A DNA stretch of 64,000 bases. Origin: JANOZM01 sp031429355 (GTDB lineage Bacteria > Pseudomonadota > Gammaproteobacteria > Burkholderiales > Burkholderiaceae_E). The stretch lies in assembly GCA_031429355.1 (NCBI GenBank), contig JANOZM010000013.1, positions 645,554 to 709,553 on the forward strand, given 5' to 3'. This document shows, piece by piece, positions 36,223 to 45,895 of this stretch. Numbering within the stretch: the first letter of the stretch is position 1; each line of letters begins with the position of its first letter. Made by a program: the position numbers and the translations under genes. Under the pieces are notes generated by a model. The model was not told where the DNA came from. It was given only the letters and a program-made list of their open reading frames with translations, and did not search any database.

Positions 36223-36861
36223 ATGGCCTACAATTTAGAAGAACAAGAACAAATCGATGCGCTTAAAGCGTGGTGGAACAAATGGGGTAACTTGCTGTTA
36301 GCAGTAGTGACCACCGTGATGTTGGCAATTGTGGCCTACCGCGCTTTCGGTTGGTATCAAAACAATGAGGCTACCAAAGCGGCTGCCGTTTACGAGGCGT
36401 TCAAAGAGCACGTAACAAAAAAAGATTTGCCCAAGGCTAAAGAAGCTTCGGGTCAGTTATTCGAAAAGCACGGTTCAACCGCGTACGGTCAAATGGCAGC
36501 CATGCAAATGGCTAAGTTGTACATGGACGAAAAAGATCCAAAAAGCGCCAAGACAGTACTCGAATGGGCTTCAACTAAAGCCAAGGATATTGAATTTCAA
36601 CATTCGGCACGTTTGCGCTTAGCCGGTATTTTGCTCGACGAAAAAGCCTACGACGAAGGGCTCAAATTATTGTCGGCAACGCCCGATGAACATTATGTGG
36701 CCTTGTATGCAGACCGCCGTGGTGATTTGTTGTTTGGTGCAGGCAAGCCGGCTGAAGCTAAGACCGCTTACAAACAAGCGCTCGATAAGTTAGACGACCG
36801 TAGCCCACTGAAAGAAACCGTTAAATTGAAGTATGACTCCTTGGGTGGAGACGCTTCATGA
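36223..36861 (+). CDS. YfgM-like tetratricopeptide membrane protein
   Basis: A 212-residue protein of the YfgM family, an inner-membrane ancillary factor of the Sec translocon that hands proteins to periplasmic chaperones. The cytoplasmic start MAYNLEEQEQIDALKAWWNK is highly characteristic. One membrane helix follows (about 25-45, NLLLAVVTTVMLAIVAYRAF), then a periplasmic TPR-like region (about 50-205) with AKTVLEWASTKAKDIEFQHS. It overlaps bamB by four bases, as usual for yfgM-bamB. Confidence 0.9.
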   Translation: MAYNLEEQEQIDALKAWWNKWGNLLLAVVTTVMLAIVAYRAFGWYQNNEATKAAAVYEAFKEHVTKKDLPKAKEASGQLFEKHGSTAYGQMAAMQMAKLYMDEKDPKSAKTVLEWASTKAKDIEFQHSARLRLAGILLDEKAYDEGLKLLSATPDEHYVALYADRRGDLLFGAGKPAEAKTAYKQALDKLDDRSPLKETVKLKYDSLGGDAS

Positions 36862-38000
36862 AATTGGCTGGACGTATCGCTTTTAGGGTACTAACTACAA
36901 CTGTTTTGGTTGCTTCACTAGCGTCGTGCTCTGCGTTTAGCTTTAATAAAAAAGTTGAAACTCCATTGCCCGCGCTTAAAGAGCAAGGCATTGCTAAGCA
37001 ACTGTGGACCGCTTCGGTTGGAAAGTCGGGCGTTGGTTTTGCACCTACTTTAGTTAACGGGCAATTGTTTGCAGCCTCGCAAGATGGGACTGTTATTCGC
37101 TTAAATGCAGCTAACGGCCAACCAGTGTTTCGTACATCAATTGGAAAACCCCTCAGTGCTGGCGTTGGTAGCGACGGCGAAACTGCTGTTGTAGTTGCGC
37201 GCGATGGCGAAGTCATCGCGATTGGCGGAAAAGGTGAAATTAAATGGCGCTTGCCGCTGCGTCTGGATACGACAACTCCACCAGCAGTTGGCGTCGGAAC
37301 CGTTGTAGTGCGTTCGCTTGATAACCGGATTGTTGCGCTTGATTTAGAAACCGGCAAATTGCGTTGGAATTTCCAGCGCACAGCGCCAGCTTTAGTATTA
37401 CGACAAGCCAGCGGCGTGTCGATGACATCGGGCACTGTATTTGTTGGCTTAACTGGTGGACGTTTAGTTGCGCTTGGCGTCAATGACGGTACGGTGCGAT
37501 GGGAAGGTTCTGTTTCTCAATCGCGGGGTGGTAACGATATTGAACGCATTGGCGATGTTGTCGGAACTCCGTTAGTAATCGGTCGCGAAGTATGTGCGGT
37601 TGCCGTAAAAGGTAATGTTATTTGCGTCGAAGCCTCGTCGGGGCAACCTATTTGGTCACGCCCGATTTCAAGCAATTCAGGTTTAGACATCGACCCAAGG
37701 CTAGTTGTAGTTTCTCAAGACGAAGGTAGCTTAGTGGCCTATAACCGCGCCGGCGGCTCACCTGCTTGGACTTCTGTCGCTTTAAAGGGCCGTGAATTAT
37801 CAGCGCCCGTCATGGTTGGTTCCGCTGTTGTGGTTGGTGATCAAGCCGGTAACCTGCACGTCATGGCACGTAGTGACGGTGCCGCGTTGGCCCGTTTTAA
37901 CACCGATGGTTCGCCTATTGTTAGCCAGCCTGTAGCCAACGTTAAGCAAGTCATCGTACAAACATCCGCTGGTGGGCTGTACGCCTACGAAGTGCAGTAA
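36858..38000 (+). CDS. bamB: Outer membrane assembly lipoprotein BamB
   Basis: A lipoprotein of the BAM complex that inserts beta-barrel proteins in the outer membrane. The 380-residue precursor has a signal peptide with lipobox LASC (Cys at about residue 24) and a beta-propeller of PQQ-like repeats, e.g. NGQLFAASQDGTVIRLNAAN, SLDNRIVALDLETGKLRWNF and SEGS-type turns near the end. The order yfgM-bamB-der is conserved across many proteobacteria. It overlaps yfgM by four bases, and der begins eight bases after its stop. Confidence 0.94.
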   Translation: MKLAGRIAFRVLTTTVLVASLASCSAFSFNKKVETPLPALKEQGIAKQLWTASVGKSGVGFAPTLVNGQLFAASQDGTVIRLNAANGQPVFRTSIGKPLSAGVGSDGETAVVVARDGEVIAIGGKGEIKWRLPLRLDTTTPPAVGVGTVVVRSLDNRIVALDLETGKLRWNFQRTAPALVLRQASGVSMTSGTVFVGLTGGRLVALGVNDGTVRWEGSVSQSRGGNDIERIGDVVGTPLVIGREVCAVAVKGNVICVEASSGQPIWSRPISSNSGLDIDPRLVVVSQDEGSLVAYNRAGGSPAWTSVALKGRELSAPVMVGSAVVVGDQAGNLHVMARSDGAALARFNTDGSPIVSQPVANVKQVIVQTSAGGLYAYEVQ

Positions 38001-38007
38001 GGTCCAA

Positions 38008-39504
38008 GTGATTCCAGTCGTAGCTTTAGTAGGTCGCCCAAACGTTGGTAAATCGACGCTTTTTAACCGCTTAACTCGTAGTCGCGACGCGCTTGTTGCC
38101 GATGTGCCAGGTCTTACCCGTGACCGGCATTATGGGCAAGGTCGCTACGGGGATCGCCGTTACATCGTTATTGATACGGGTGGTTTCGAGCCGGTTGCCA
38201 AAGAAGGCATTGCGTTTCAAATGGCCCGCCAAACACGGCAAGCGGTTATTGAAGCTGATATTGTGGTGTTTATTTGTGACGGTCGCGATGGGGTTACGCC
38301 ACACGATTATTCAATTGCCAACGAACTTCGCAAAGCCCGCGCGCAAGTTACCTTAGTGGTCAACAAATCCGAAGGTATGCGCCGCGAAATCGTTACGGCT
38401 GATTTTCACTCGCTAGGTCTTGGCGAACCGCTGGCCATTTCTTCGGCACACGGTGATGGCGTTCGTGAATTAATCGATTACTTAATTCCTGATGAGCCTG
38501 AGCCCGAAGTGGTAGATGAAGATTCTGCCGGTAATGCTCCAGTTCAATGGGATGAAACATCCCCCGAGGGCAGCGAGCTTGAAGTTGACGACGACACCGA
38601 AGACGCCGATTTTCTACCAGCAAATAGTGCTGATACGGATGAACACAGTGCGCTGCAAATAGCGCCTGCAGTGGCCGCCGATGGTCGACCAACGCCGCGA
38701 ATTAAAATTGCAATTGTTGGGCGCCCCAACGTAGGAAAAAGTACTTTAAGTAATACCTTGCTGGGCGAAGAACGCATGATCGCCTACGATCAACCCGGCA
38801 CCACGCGCGATTCTGTTTCAGCTGATTTTGAGCGCAACGGAAAGCCGTATACCTTGGTTGATACCGCCGGTATTCGGCGTCGCGGCAAAGTTACAGACAT
38901 GATCGAAAAGTTTTCGGTCGTCAAAACACTTAAGGCAATTGAAGATTGTAATGTTGCGGTTTTATTACTGGATGCACACGAAAGTATTGCAGAGCAAGAC
39001 GCGCATATTGCAGGCTATATTTTAGAAGCTGGTTGCGCTTTAGTCATTGCCGTCAATAAGTGGGACGGTTTAAGCGAAGGCGAAAAACAGCAAATTCGTA
39101 CCGACCTTGAGCGCAAATTGTTGTTTTTAAAATTCGCCAATTTGCACTTTATTTCGGCAAAAATACCGTTTGGCATCGGCGCGTTAATGAACTCCATTGA
39201 TGGAGCGCATGCAGCAGCTTTTCGCAAACTACCAACGCCAAAATTAACCCGCGCCATCCAAGAGGCCGTCGAGCGTCAGACCCCGCCGCGTCGTGGGCAA
39301 ATTCGGCCAAAGTTGCGTTTTGCGCACCAAGGTGGTCAAAATCCACCAATAATCGTTATTCACGGTAACGCGTTAAAAGATATCCCTGAAACCTATCGTC
39401 GCTACTTGGAAAGTTGGTTTCGCACCAAATTTGATCTGCAAGGCACGCCTTTACGCATAGAGTTCCGTAGTTCCACGAACCCTTTTGTAAAAGATTCGAA
39501 GTAG
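38008..39504 (+). CDS. der: Ribosome-associated GTPase Der (EngA)
   Basis: A tandem GTPase needed for 50S subunit maturation. Both G domains are complete: the first starts PVVALVGRPNVGKSTLFN (about residue 3), the second IKIAIVGRPNVGKSTLSN (about 231), each with DTGG/DTAG and NKxD-like (VVNKSEG, AVNKWDG) motifs. A KH-like C-terminal domain covers about 400-498. The linker between the G domains is long and acidic (about 170-225). A GTG at 38008 is chosen: the sequence begins MIPVVALVGRP from there, and the frame that opens upstream lies inside bamB. Confidence 0.95.
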   Translation: MIPVVALVGRPNVGKSTLFNRLTRSRDALVADVPGLTRDRHYGQGRYGDRRYIVIDTGGFEPVAKEGIAFQMARQTRQAVIEADIVVFICDGRDGVTPHDYSIANELRKARAQVTLVVNKSEGMRREIVTADFHSLGLGEPLAISSAHGDGVRELIDYLIPDEPEPEVVDEDSAGNAPVQWDETSPEGSELEVDDDTEDADFLPANSADTDEHSALQIAPAVAADGRPTPRIKIAIVGRPNVGKSTLSNTLLGEERMIAYDQPGTTRDSVSADFERNGKPYTLVDTAGIRRRGKVTDMIEKFSVVKTLKAIEDCNVAVLLLDAHESIAEQDAHIAGYILEAGCALVIAVNKWDGLSEGEKQQIRTDLERKLLFLKFANLHFISAKIPFGIGALMNSIDGAHAAAFRKLPTPKLTRAIQEAVERQTPPRRGQIRPKLRFAHQGGQNPPIIVIHGNALKDIPETYRRYLESWFRTKFDLQGTPLRIEFRSSTNPFVKDSK

Positions 39505-39523
39505 TGTTCGGAAAAATTCATAC

Positions 39524-39552
39524 TTGAAACTCTAGCCATTCGCCCATATATC
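39524..39552 (+). promoter_or_regulatory. Possible sigma-70 promoter for hfq
   Basis: TTGAAA (39524-39529) and TATATC (39547-39552) are separated by 17 bp in the 118-bp gap between der and hfq. This would give hfq-hflX-hflK-hflC its own transcript. The assignment rests on sequence resemblance only. Confidence 0.4.
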
Positions 39553-39622
39553 CGATAAAGTCATTAGTAACACTCCCAAAGAAGTACTTCCAAACAACAC
39601 AATAACTTTAACAACAATAGGT

Positions 39623-39874
39623 GTGGCTATGAGCAATAAAGGGCAATTACTACAAGACCCGTTTTTGAACCTCCTTCGTAAGGAGCATGTTCCAGTTTCG
39701 ATTTATTTGGTTAATGGTATTAAATTGCAGGGCCAAATTGAGTCGTTTGATCAATACGTGGTCCTACTCAAAAATACTGTAACGCAAATGGTTTACAAGC
39801 ATGCCATTTCAACCGTTGTGCCCGCGCGCGCGGTTAGTTTCCCCGGAGAAAGTGACGGCGAAACCACTGAATAG
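39623..39874 (+). CDS. hfq: RNA chaperone Hfq
   Basis: A hexameric Sm-like protein that pairs small RNAs with mRNAs. The 83-residue product has the Sm1 motif (DPFLNLLRKEHVPVSIYLVN with GIKLQGQIESFDQYVVLL) and the Sm2 motif with the proximal-face YKHAIST. The C-terminal tail is short, as in betaproteobacteria. It heads the hfq-hflX-hflK-hflC set, and its end overlaps the chosen hflX start by 23 bases. Confidence 0.97.
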   Translation: MAMSNKGQLLQDPFLNLLRKEHVPVSIYLVNGIKLQGQIESFDQYVVLLKNTVTQMVYKHAISTVVPARAVSFPGESDGETTE

Positions 39875-41084
39875 CACGCACCAAGCTGCGCCAACTGCTC
39901 TGTTAATAGCAGTTGGTTTATCAGGCCAAAAGCGCGATACCGCGTCTTTGGACGAACTGTTTGCGTTAGTAGAATCTGCCGGCATGCAGCCGGTTGGTCG
40001 AATGGCCTGCCAAAGGCCACGACCAGACCCCGCCTACTTTATTGGCGACGGTAAAGCGCAAGAAATTGCCGAATTAATTGCCGAGCAAGGCATTCATACC
40101 GTTGTTTTCGATCATGGCTTAAGCCCCACTCAGCACCGTAATTTAGAGCGCCGCTGGGGCATTGAAGTGGTTGATCGTCCCGATTTAATTCTTGAAATTT
40201 TTGCCGGAAGGGCGCGTAGCCATGAAGGTAAATTGCAAGTTGAAGTCGCGCGACTAGAGCATTTAACTTCACGTATTGTTCGCGGCTGGAGTCACCTAGA
40301 ACGTCAAAAAGGCGGTATTGGTTTGCGCGGCGGACCGGGTGAAAAGCAGCTAGAGCTTGACCGCCGAATGCTTGAAGATCGCCTTAAAAAACTTAAAATA
40401 AAATTGGCCGCCGTAGTTCGCCAACGAAATACCCAGCGTCGCTCTCGGGCACGCAACAAGGTATTTACAGTGGCTCTGGTGGGCTATACCAATGCGGGTA
40501 AAAGCACGTTGTTTAACGCTTTAACTCGGGCCGACACTTACGCGGCTGATCAATTGTTTGCCACCTTAGATACGCTAACGCGTCGAGTGCGTTTGCCCGA
40601 TAATGGGGTCGAGTTAGCTTTATCCGATACCGTCGGGTTTATTCGCGACTTGCCCCATCAATTGGTGGCTGCGTTTCGCGCTACGTTAGATGAAACGGCT
40701 CAGGCTGATTTGTTGCTGCATGTTGTTGATGGATCTGCGCCCAATCGTGAAGAGCAAATTTTAGATGTCGAAAAAGTGCTTGCCGATATTAATGCTATGC
40801 AAGTACCGTGTATTCAAGTCTTCAACAAAGTTGACGCGTCAGGAACCGAGCCTCGGGTGGACTACGATGAGCAGGGGCTAGCCAGTCGAGTCTTCCTAAG
40901 TGCCCAAACGGGCGCGGGACTCGAGCTGTTACGTCAAGCCCTCGCACAGCGCGTCGAGTCGCAGCAGCAAGAGGGCGACGTCGTCGGGTACGATAGGGGA
41001 TACGGTCGCTTTAATTACAACCCCGAGGTTACCAGCAGTTCTAGTGATAGTTCCGAAACAATTTCCAATCCAGTTTCAAATTAA
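39852..41084 (+). CDS. hflX: GTPase HflX
   Basis: A ribosome-binding GTPase that splits stalled 70S ribosomes. The product (about 410 residues) has the HflX N-terminal domain (YFIGDGKAQEIAELI, FDHGLSPTQHRNLERRWG), a glycine-rich stretch (GGIGLRGGPGEKQLELDRR) and a G domain with P-loop VGYTNAGKST, switch DTVGFIRDLPHQL and FNKVD. The GTG at 39852 inside hfq is chosen, though its GGAG lies only three bases away; the frame is open further upstream within hfq. A poorly conserved Ser/Asp-rich tail ends the protein. Confidence 0.93.
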   Translation: MTAKPLNSTHQAAPTALLIAVGLSGQKRDTASLDELFALVESAGMQPVGRMACQRPRPDPAYFIGDGKAQEIAELIAEQGIHTVVFDHGLSPTQHRNLERRWGIEVVDRPDLILEIFAGRARSHEGKLQVEVARLEHLTSRIVRGWSHLERQKGGIGLRGGPGEKQLELDRRMLEDRLKKLKIKLAAVVRQRNTQRRSRARNKVFTVALVGYTNAGKSTLFNALTRADTYAADQLFATLDTLTRRVRLPDNGVELALSDTVGFIRDLPHQLVAAFRATLDETAQADLLLHVVDGSAPNREEQILDVEKVLADINAMQVPCIQVFNKVDASGTEPRVDYDEQGLASRVFLSAQTGAGLELLRQALAQRVESQQQEGDVVGYDRGYGRFNYNPEVTSSSSDSSETISNPVSN

Positions 41085-41094
41085 ATTAAAAGTT

Positions 41095-42435
41095 ATGGTT
41101 ACGCTGAAAAAAGCAATGCTTAGTCCGGTTCGAGCCCTTTTGGCTTTGAGCGATAACGGTTGGGGTAAAAAGCCCGATCAAGATTCTGGACAGCAACGTC
41201 CAAAAGAAAACAAGCCAAACAACAACGCCAACAATAACGATGGTCCGCCGGATCTCGACAAAGTTTGGCAAGACTTTAATCGTCGTTTAGGCGGTTTGTT
41301 TGGCGGCAAAAAACCAAACAAAAATCCCTTTGGTGGTAACAACGGCGGCAATGGCGGTGGCGGCAGTGGTTTGCCCAACTTAAATGGTCGTGGGGCTGGC
41401 ATTGGCTTAGGCTTAGTTGCAGCTACTATTGGCGTATTGTGGTTGGCAAGTGGCTTCTTCATTTTGCCCGAAGGTCAAGCAGCAGCGGTTCTGCGTTTTG
41501 GTGAATTTAAGTCAGTGTCGGTACAGCCTGGTATTCGGTGGCGTTTGCCGTACCCAATCGAAACGCACGAAATTGTCAACGTTCAAGAATTGCGTCAAGT
41601 TGAAGTGGGTTACCGTAACAACGTTAAACAAAAGCAACCTAAAGAATCGTTAATGTTGACCAACGATCAAAGTATTGTGGATTTACAGTTTGCTGCGCAG
41701 TACCGAATTTCTAATCCGGCTGATTACTTATTTAACAATCGTCCCGACCGTGATCGCGAAGAAATTTTGCGTCAAGCCGCCGAAACATCAATGCGGGCAA
41801 CGGTAGGTCGTAAAGATATTGATCAAGTGCTTTACGCCGAAAAAGATGATGTTGCTAAACAAGCTCTAAAAGAAATGCAGTTCATCTTAGATCGTTACAA
41901 AGCCGGCGTAACCGTCATCGACTTAACTATTCAGCAAGCGCAACCGCCCGAGCAAGTTCAAGCTGCGTTTGAAGACGCAAATAAAGCGGCGCAAGACAAA
42001 GAACGTTTTATTAACGAAGGCCGTGCTTACGCAAATGATGTAATTCCAAAAGCTAAAGGAACTGCAGCGCGCTTATTACAAGAAGCCGAAGGTTACAAGG
42101 GTCGTGTTATTGCTACCGCTGAGGGTGATGCTTCGCGCTTTAAGAGCGTGCAAGCCGAATTTAGTAAAGCACCTCAGGTTACTCGCGAGCGAATGTACCT
42201 AGAGACAATGCAGCAAATTTATGCAAACGCCACCAAGGTTTATGTCGATACCAAGGGCGGCGGTAATGGCAATGGTAGCTTATTGTATTTGCCGTTGGAT
42301 AAATTGATTCAACAAACAGCACCGACGCCTGCAGCTGCTGCGGCTCCCGAGCCGATTCGGCCACCGGCCTCGGAAGTGATTCGCCCGGAAGCGCGTGCGG
42401 AAGATGTACGTAACCGTGACATCCGTAATCGCTAA
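41095..42435 (+). CDS. hflK: HflK, subunit of the FtsH-modulating HflKC complex
   Basis: A membrane-anchored SPFH/prohibitin-family protein that with HflC forms a cage around the FtsH protease. The product (about 446 residues) has a Gly/Asn/Lys-rich cytoplasmic N-terminus (about 20-100), one membrane helix (about 102-125, LGLVAATIGVLWLASGFFIL), the SPFH domain (about 125-330) and a C-terminal tail rich in Pro/Arg. The ATG at 41095, ten bases after the hflX stop, is chosen over starts inside hflX that would add a non-conserved extension. Confidence 0.93.
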   Translation: MVTLKKAMLSPVRALLALSDNGWGKKPDQDSGQQRPKENKPNNNANNNDGPPDLDKVWQDFNRRLGGLFGGKKPNKNPFGGNNGGNGGGGSGLPNLNGRGAGIGLGLVAATIGVLWLASGFFILPEGQAAAVLRFGEFKSVSVQPGIRWRLPYPIETHEIVNVQELRQVEVGYRNNVKQKQPKESLMLTNDQSIVDLQFAAQYRISNPADYLFNNRPDRDREEILRQAAETSMRATVGRKDIDQVLYAEKDDVAKQALKEMQFILDRYKAGVTVIDLTIQQAQPPEQVQAAFEDANKAAQDKERFINEGRAYANDVIPKAKGTAARLLQEAEGYKGRVIATAEGDASRFKSVQAEFSKAPQVTRERMYLETMQQIYANATKVYVDTKGGGNGNGSLLYLPLDKLIQQTAPTPAAAAAPEPIRPPASEVIRPEARAEDVRNRDIRNR

Positions 42436-42467
42436 TTGCTCTGTGCTGAAAAGAAAGATTAAATAAA

Positions 42468-43349
42468 ATGCAAAGATTAATTCCCGCAGCGCTAGTTACC
42501 CTAGTGGCCCTAGTATTGTTGTCGTTTTGTGTATTCATTGTGGATCAACGCCGCTTTGGTGTTGTATTTGCTTTAGGCGAAATTGTTTCTATTAAAGACA
42601 AGCCGGGCTTGTACTTTAAGTTGCCACCTCCGTTTCAAAACGTTGAGTATTTCGATAAACGTATTTTAACCATCGATATGGTTGATTCAGATCGCTTCAT
42701 TACCTCCGAAAAACTAAACGTCGTCGTGGATACTTATGTGAAGTGGCGAATCATCGATCCAAAGCGTTACTACACTTCCGTTTCCGGCAACGAAACTACA
42801 GCAGCCGATCGTATCCAACGTAGCTTGCGCGCGGAGTTAAATAACGAAGTGGGTAAGCTCACAGTGACTCAAGTTATTTCTGGCGAGCGCGATAAATTGC
42901 TTGATATTATTCGCGTAAAAATTAATGAAGACGCCAAGCAATTGGGCGTTGAAATTGTTGATATTCGCTTTAAGCGCGTCGACTTTGCTCCCGAGGTGAG
43001 CGAACGGGTATTCGACCGTATGCAAGCCGAACGTAAACGGGTTGCTAACGAGCGCCGTGCAACGGGTTCAGCAGACTCAGAAAAAATTCGCGCTGATGCC
43101 GACAAGCAGCGCGAGATTATTGTTGCTGAAGCTTATCGCGATGCACAAAAAATGCGCGGTGAGGGTGACGGTAAAGCGTCGGCTACTTACGCCGATGCGT
43201 TTGGGCGTGATCCGGAGTTTGCTTCGTTCTACCGTAGCTTAGAAGCCTATCGCGGCACTTTTAAAACGCGCGATGTAATGGTACTTGACCCTAACACCGA
43301 CTTCTTTAAATACCTTCGTAGCCCTAGCGCTGGTTCGAAGGGTAAATAA
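42468..43349 (+). CDS. hflC: HflC, subunit of the FtsH-modulating HflKC complex
   Basis: Partner of HflK. The 293-residue protein has an N-terminal membrane helix (LIPAALVTLVALVLLSFCVF), the SPFH domain (DQRRFGVVFALGEIVSIKDK and DIRFKRVDFAPEVSERVFDR) and a coiled-coil rich in Arg/Ala (MQAERKRVANERRATGSADS). The final region DPEFASFYRSLEAYRGTF is conserved in HflC. It is 32 bp after hflK and two bases before hisZ, so all are likely on one transcript. Confidence 0.95.
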   Translation: MQRLIPAALVTLVALVLLSFCVFIVDQRRFGVVFALGEIVSIKDKPGLYFKLPPPFQNVEYFDKRILTIDMVDSDRFITSEKLNVVVDTYVKWRIIDPKRYYTSVSGNETTAADRIQRSLRAELNNEVGKLTVTQVISGERDKLLDIIRVKINEDAKQLGVEIVDIRFKRVDFAPEVSERVFDRMQAERKRVANERRATGSADSEKIRADADKQREIIVAEAYRDAQKMRGEGDGKASATYADAFGRDPEFASFYRSLEAYRGTFKTRDVMVLDPNTDFFKYLRSPSAGSKGK

Positions 43350-43351
43350 GC

Positions 43352-44554
43352 ATGCCGCGTTGGCGTTTGCCGGAGAATTTCTCCGACAGTCTTCCATCGG
43401 AAGCACGAGCAATTGAAGATTTACGGCGCAACTTACTCGACCTGTATCGCTGTTACGGGTACGAGTTAGTTTCACCGCCGCTGATCGAATATTTAGATTC
43501 CTTGCTAACTGGCACAGCCAGTGATCTCGATCTGCAAACGTTTAAGCTAGTCGATCAATTGTCGGGCCGTACCCTAGCTTTGCGTTCCGATATGACACCG
43601 CAAGTTGCACGTATCGATGCGCACCTTTTAAACCGTCAAGGCATTGCGAGACTTTGCTACGTCGGTAGCGTGGCCCACACGCGCCCACGTGGGTTTTTCT
43701 CCAACCGTGAGCCAATTCAAATTGGTGCTGAGTTGTATGGGCACGCCGGGCTAGAAGCAGATATCGAAGTGATCGAGTTAATGTTGTCTTCACTGAAGGC
43801 AGCTGGAGCCGAGCATGTGCGGGTTGATTTAAGTCACCACGCGATCGTGGCCGAATTGCTTAAATCGGTTAAAGGCGTTGATGAAGATACATTGTTTGCA
43901 CTGTTGCAAGCCAAAGATGTACCAAGCCTTGAGGCTTTGTTAAGCAAAGATTTTCCCCAGCAGTTAGGCGCATGGATTGCCCTGACCGACTTGTATGGCA
44001 CGGTTACGACCTCTAGCAATAATGCGCCGTCAAACGTGTTGCAACAAGCGCGCAAGTTGCTGCCCAACACCAAAGGTATTCAAAAAGCACTGCTAGAACT
44101 TGAGCAATTAACCCAAGCGGCGCAATTGTTACGCTTCGAAGGGGTAACTTTAGCCATCGACTTGGCCGATGTGCGCAGCTATCGATATCACAATGGCGTT
44201 ACTTTTTCGGCGTGGGTAGCCGAGGCCCCTGACGCAATTGCGCGAGGTGGGCGGTATGACAATATTGGTGAAGCCTTTGGCCGACCCCGTCCCGCCACCG
44301 GTTTCTCCTTAGAGTTGCGCGAAATGGCGCGACTTTGGTCCGATGGATCGGGCGCGGTGTCGCGGGCCATATCGGCTCCTTGGTCAGATGACCCGATACT
44401 GGCTCAAGAAGTGGCAAAATTACGGGTTGCGGGTGAAATTGTCGTACAGGTATTGCCCGAACAAGAACCAAAGCGCGGACACGAACAGCAAGAGTTCGTG
44501 TTCGATCGAGAACTGAAGTTAATCAACGGAGAATGGGTGGTGGCCCCGCGCTAA
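43352..44554 (+). CDS. hisZ: ATP phosphoribosyltransferase regulatory subunit
   Basis: A paralogue of the histidyl-tRNA synthetase catalytic core that lacks aminoacylation activity and acts as the regulatory partner of short-form HisG in histidine synthesis. The 400-residue protein has class II motifs in altered form (FKLVDQLSGRTLALRSDMTPQVARI, VGSVAHTRPRGFFSNREPIQIG by motif) and a C-terminal core with GGRYDNIGEAFGRPRPATGFS. It has no anticodon-binding domain. The hflC-hisZ-purA order is conserved in Burkholderiales. Confidence 0.94.
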   Translation: MPRWRLPENFSDSLPSEARAIEDLRRNLLDLYRCYGYELVSPPLIEYLDSLLTGTASDLDLQTFKLVDQLSGRTLALRSDMTPQVARIDAHLLNRQGIARLCYVGSVAHTRPRGFFSNREPIQIGAELYGHAGLEADIEVIELMLSSLKAAGAEHVRVDLSHHAIVAELLKSVKGVDEDTLFALLQAKDVPSLEALLSKDFPQQLGAWIALTDLYGTVTTSSNNAPSNVLQQARKLLPNTKGIQKALLELEQLTQAAQLLRFEGVTLAIDLADVRSYRYHNGVTFSAWVAEAPDAIARGGRYDNIGEAFGRPRPATGFSLELREMARLWSDGSGAVSRAISAPWSDDPILAQEVAKLRVAGEIVVQVLPEQEPKRGHEQQEFVFDRELKLINGEWVVAPR

Positions 44555-44567
44555 CGCCCTTAAAAGT

Positions 44568-45860
44568 ATGGCCAAAAATGTGGTTGTCATCGGAACCCAA
44601 TGGGGCGATGAAGGTAAGGGCAAAATTGTTGATTGGCTCACAGAATCCTCAAAAGGGGTCGTGCGTTTTCAAGGTGGGCATAACGCCGGTCACACCCTAG
44701 TTATAAACGGTAAAAAATCGGTCTTGCGACTCATTCCTTCGGGCATGTTGCGCGCGGGCGTTACTTGCTATATCGGCAACGGCGTTGTGTTGTCACCCGA
44801 AGCCTTACTAAAAGAAATTGACGAACTGCAAGCTGCTGGCGTTCAGGTCGAATCGCGCCTAAAAATTAGCAATGCCTGCCCACTGATATTGCCTTACCAC
44901 GTCGCCTTAGATCAAGCGCGTGAAGCCCGTCGTGGCGATGCCAAAATTGGCACTACCGGGCGCGGTATTGGCCCTGCCTACGAAGACAAAGTAGGGCGCC
45001 GTGCGGTTCGCGTAGCCGATTTGTTTGTACCCGAGCGTTTTAAAGCACGCGTTGCCGAGGCGCTTGAAACACACAACTTTATGTTGACGCAATATTTCAA
45101 ACAGCCAGCTATTACGGTCGAGCAAGTTTGCGATGCGGTCTTGCCTTTGGCGGATCGTATTAAAAAAATGGTGGCCGACGTACCCGCCTTATTGCATGCC
45201 GCTATACAGCGTAACGACCCGTTGTTGTTTGAAGGCGCACAAGGCGCTTTACTCGACGTAGATCACGGTACCTATCCGTACGACACGAGCAGCAATTGCA
45301 TTGCTGGTGCGGCCTCTACAGGGGCTGGTATTGGCCCGCAGAACTTGCAATATGTATTGGGTATCACTAAAGCCTATGCAACCCGTGTTGGGGCAGGACC
45401 TTTCCCGACCGAATTGTTTGACGATGTAGGTAAACATTTAGCCACTAAAGGTAACGAATTCGGCTCGGTTACTGGTCGCCCTCGTCGTTGCGGTTGGTTC
45501 GATGCAGCTGCATTAAAACGCACCGCGCAATTAAATGGTTTAACCGGTTTATGCATTACTAAGCTTGACGTGCTGGATGGTCTTACCGAGGTAAAGCTAG
45601 CCACTGGTTATATGCGCGACGGCGTTGCGGTTGATGTCTTGCCTTTTGGAGCTGATGACGTAGCAGCGTGCACCCCAGTTTGGGAAACCATGCCCGGCTG
45701 GGAAGGCACGACAGCCGGCATAAAAAAATGGGACGAGTTACCCGTAAACGCGCAAAAATACTTGCGCCGAATGGAGGCTTTAGTAGGCACGCCAATTGCA
45801 TTAGTTTCTACTGGTCCAGACCGCGAAGAAACAATTCAAATCACACATCCGTTTCATTAA
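44568..45860 (+). CDS. purA: Adenylosuccinate synthetase
   Basis: Joins IMP and aspartate using GTP in the first dedicated step of AMP synthesis. The 430-residue protein has the P-loop-like GTQWGDEGKGKIVDWL at the N-terminus, the GGHNAGHT segment, the IMP site TTGRGIGPAYEDK and QGALLDVDHGTYPYDTSSN, and GPFPTELFD. Length is standard and all motifs are intact. It starts 13 bp after hisZ and is followed 35 bp later by a phosphoribosyltransferase gene. Confidence 0.97.
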   Translation: MAKNVVVIGTQWGDEGKGKIVDWLTESSKGVVRFQGGHNAGHTLVINGKKSVLRLIPSGMLRAGVTCYIGNGVVLSPEALLKEIDELQAAGVQVESRLKISNACPLILPYHVALDQAREARRGDAKIGTTGRGIGPAYEDKVGRRAVRVADLFVPERFKARVAEALETHNFMLTQYFKQPAITVEQVCDAVLPLADRIKKMVADVPALLHAAIQRNDPLLFEGAQGALLDVDHGTYPYDTSSNCIAGAASTGAGIGPQNLQYVLGITKAYATRVGAGPFPTELFDDVGKHLATKGNEFGSVTGRPRRCGWFDAAALKRTAQLNGLTGLCITKLDVLDGLTEVKLATGYMRDGVAVDVLPFGADDVAACTPVWETMPGWEGTTAGIKKWDELPVNAQKYLRRMEALVGTPIALVSTGPDREETIQITHPFH

Positions 45861-45895
45861 TTTTAAAAAACTAGCGCTGAGGAGCCGCCCCGTTC

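Noticed and set aside
37972..38007. Longer N-terminus for der, extending into bamB
   Set aside because: The extension has no family similarity; the GTG at 38008 gives the usual MIPVVALVGRP start.
40900..41094. Longer N-terminus for hflK, extending into hflX
   Set aside because: It would read through hflX coding DNA in another frame and adds a basic stretch unlike HflK. The ATG at 41095 sits just after the hflX stop.
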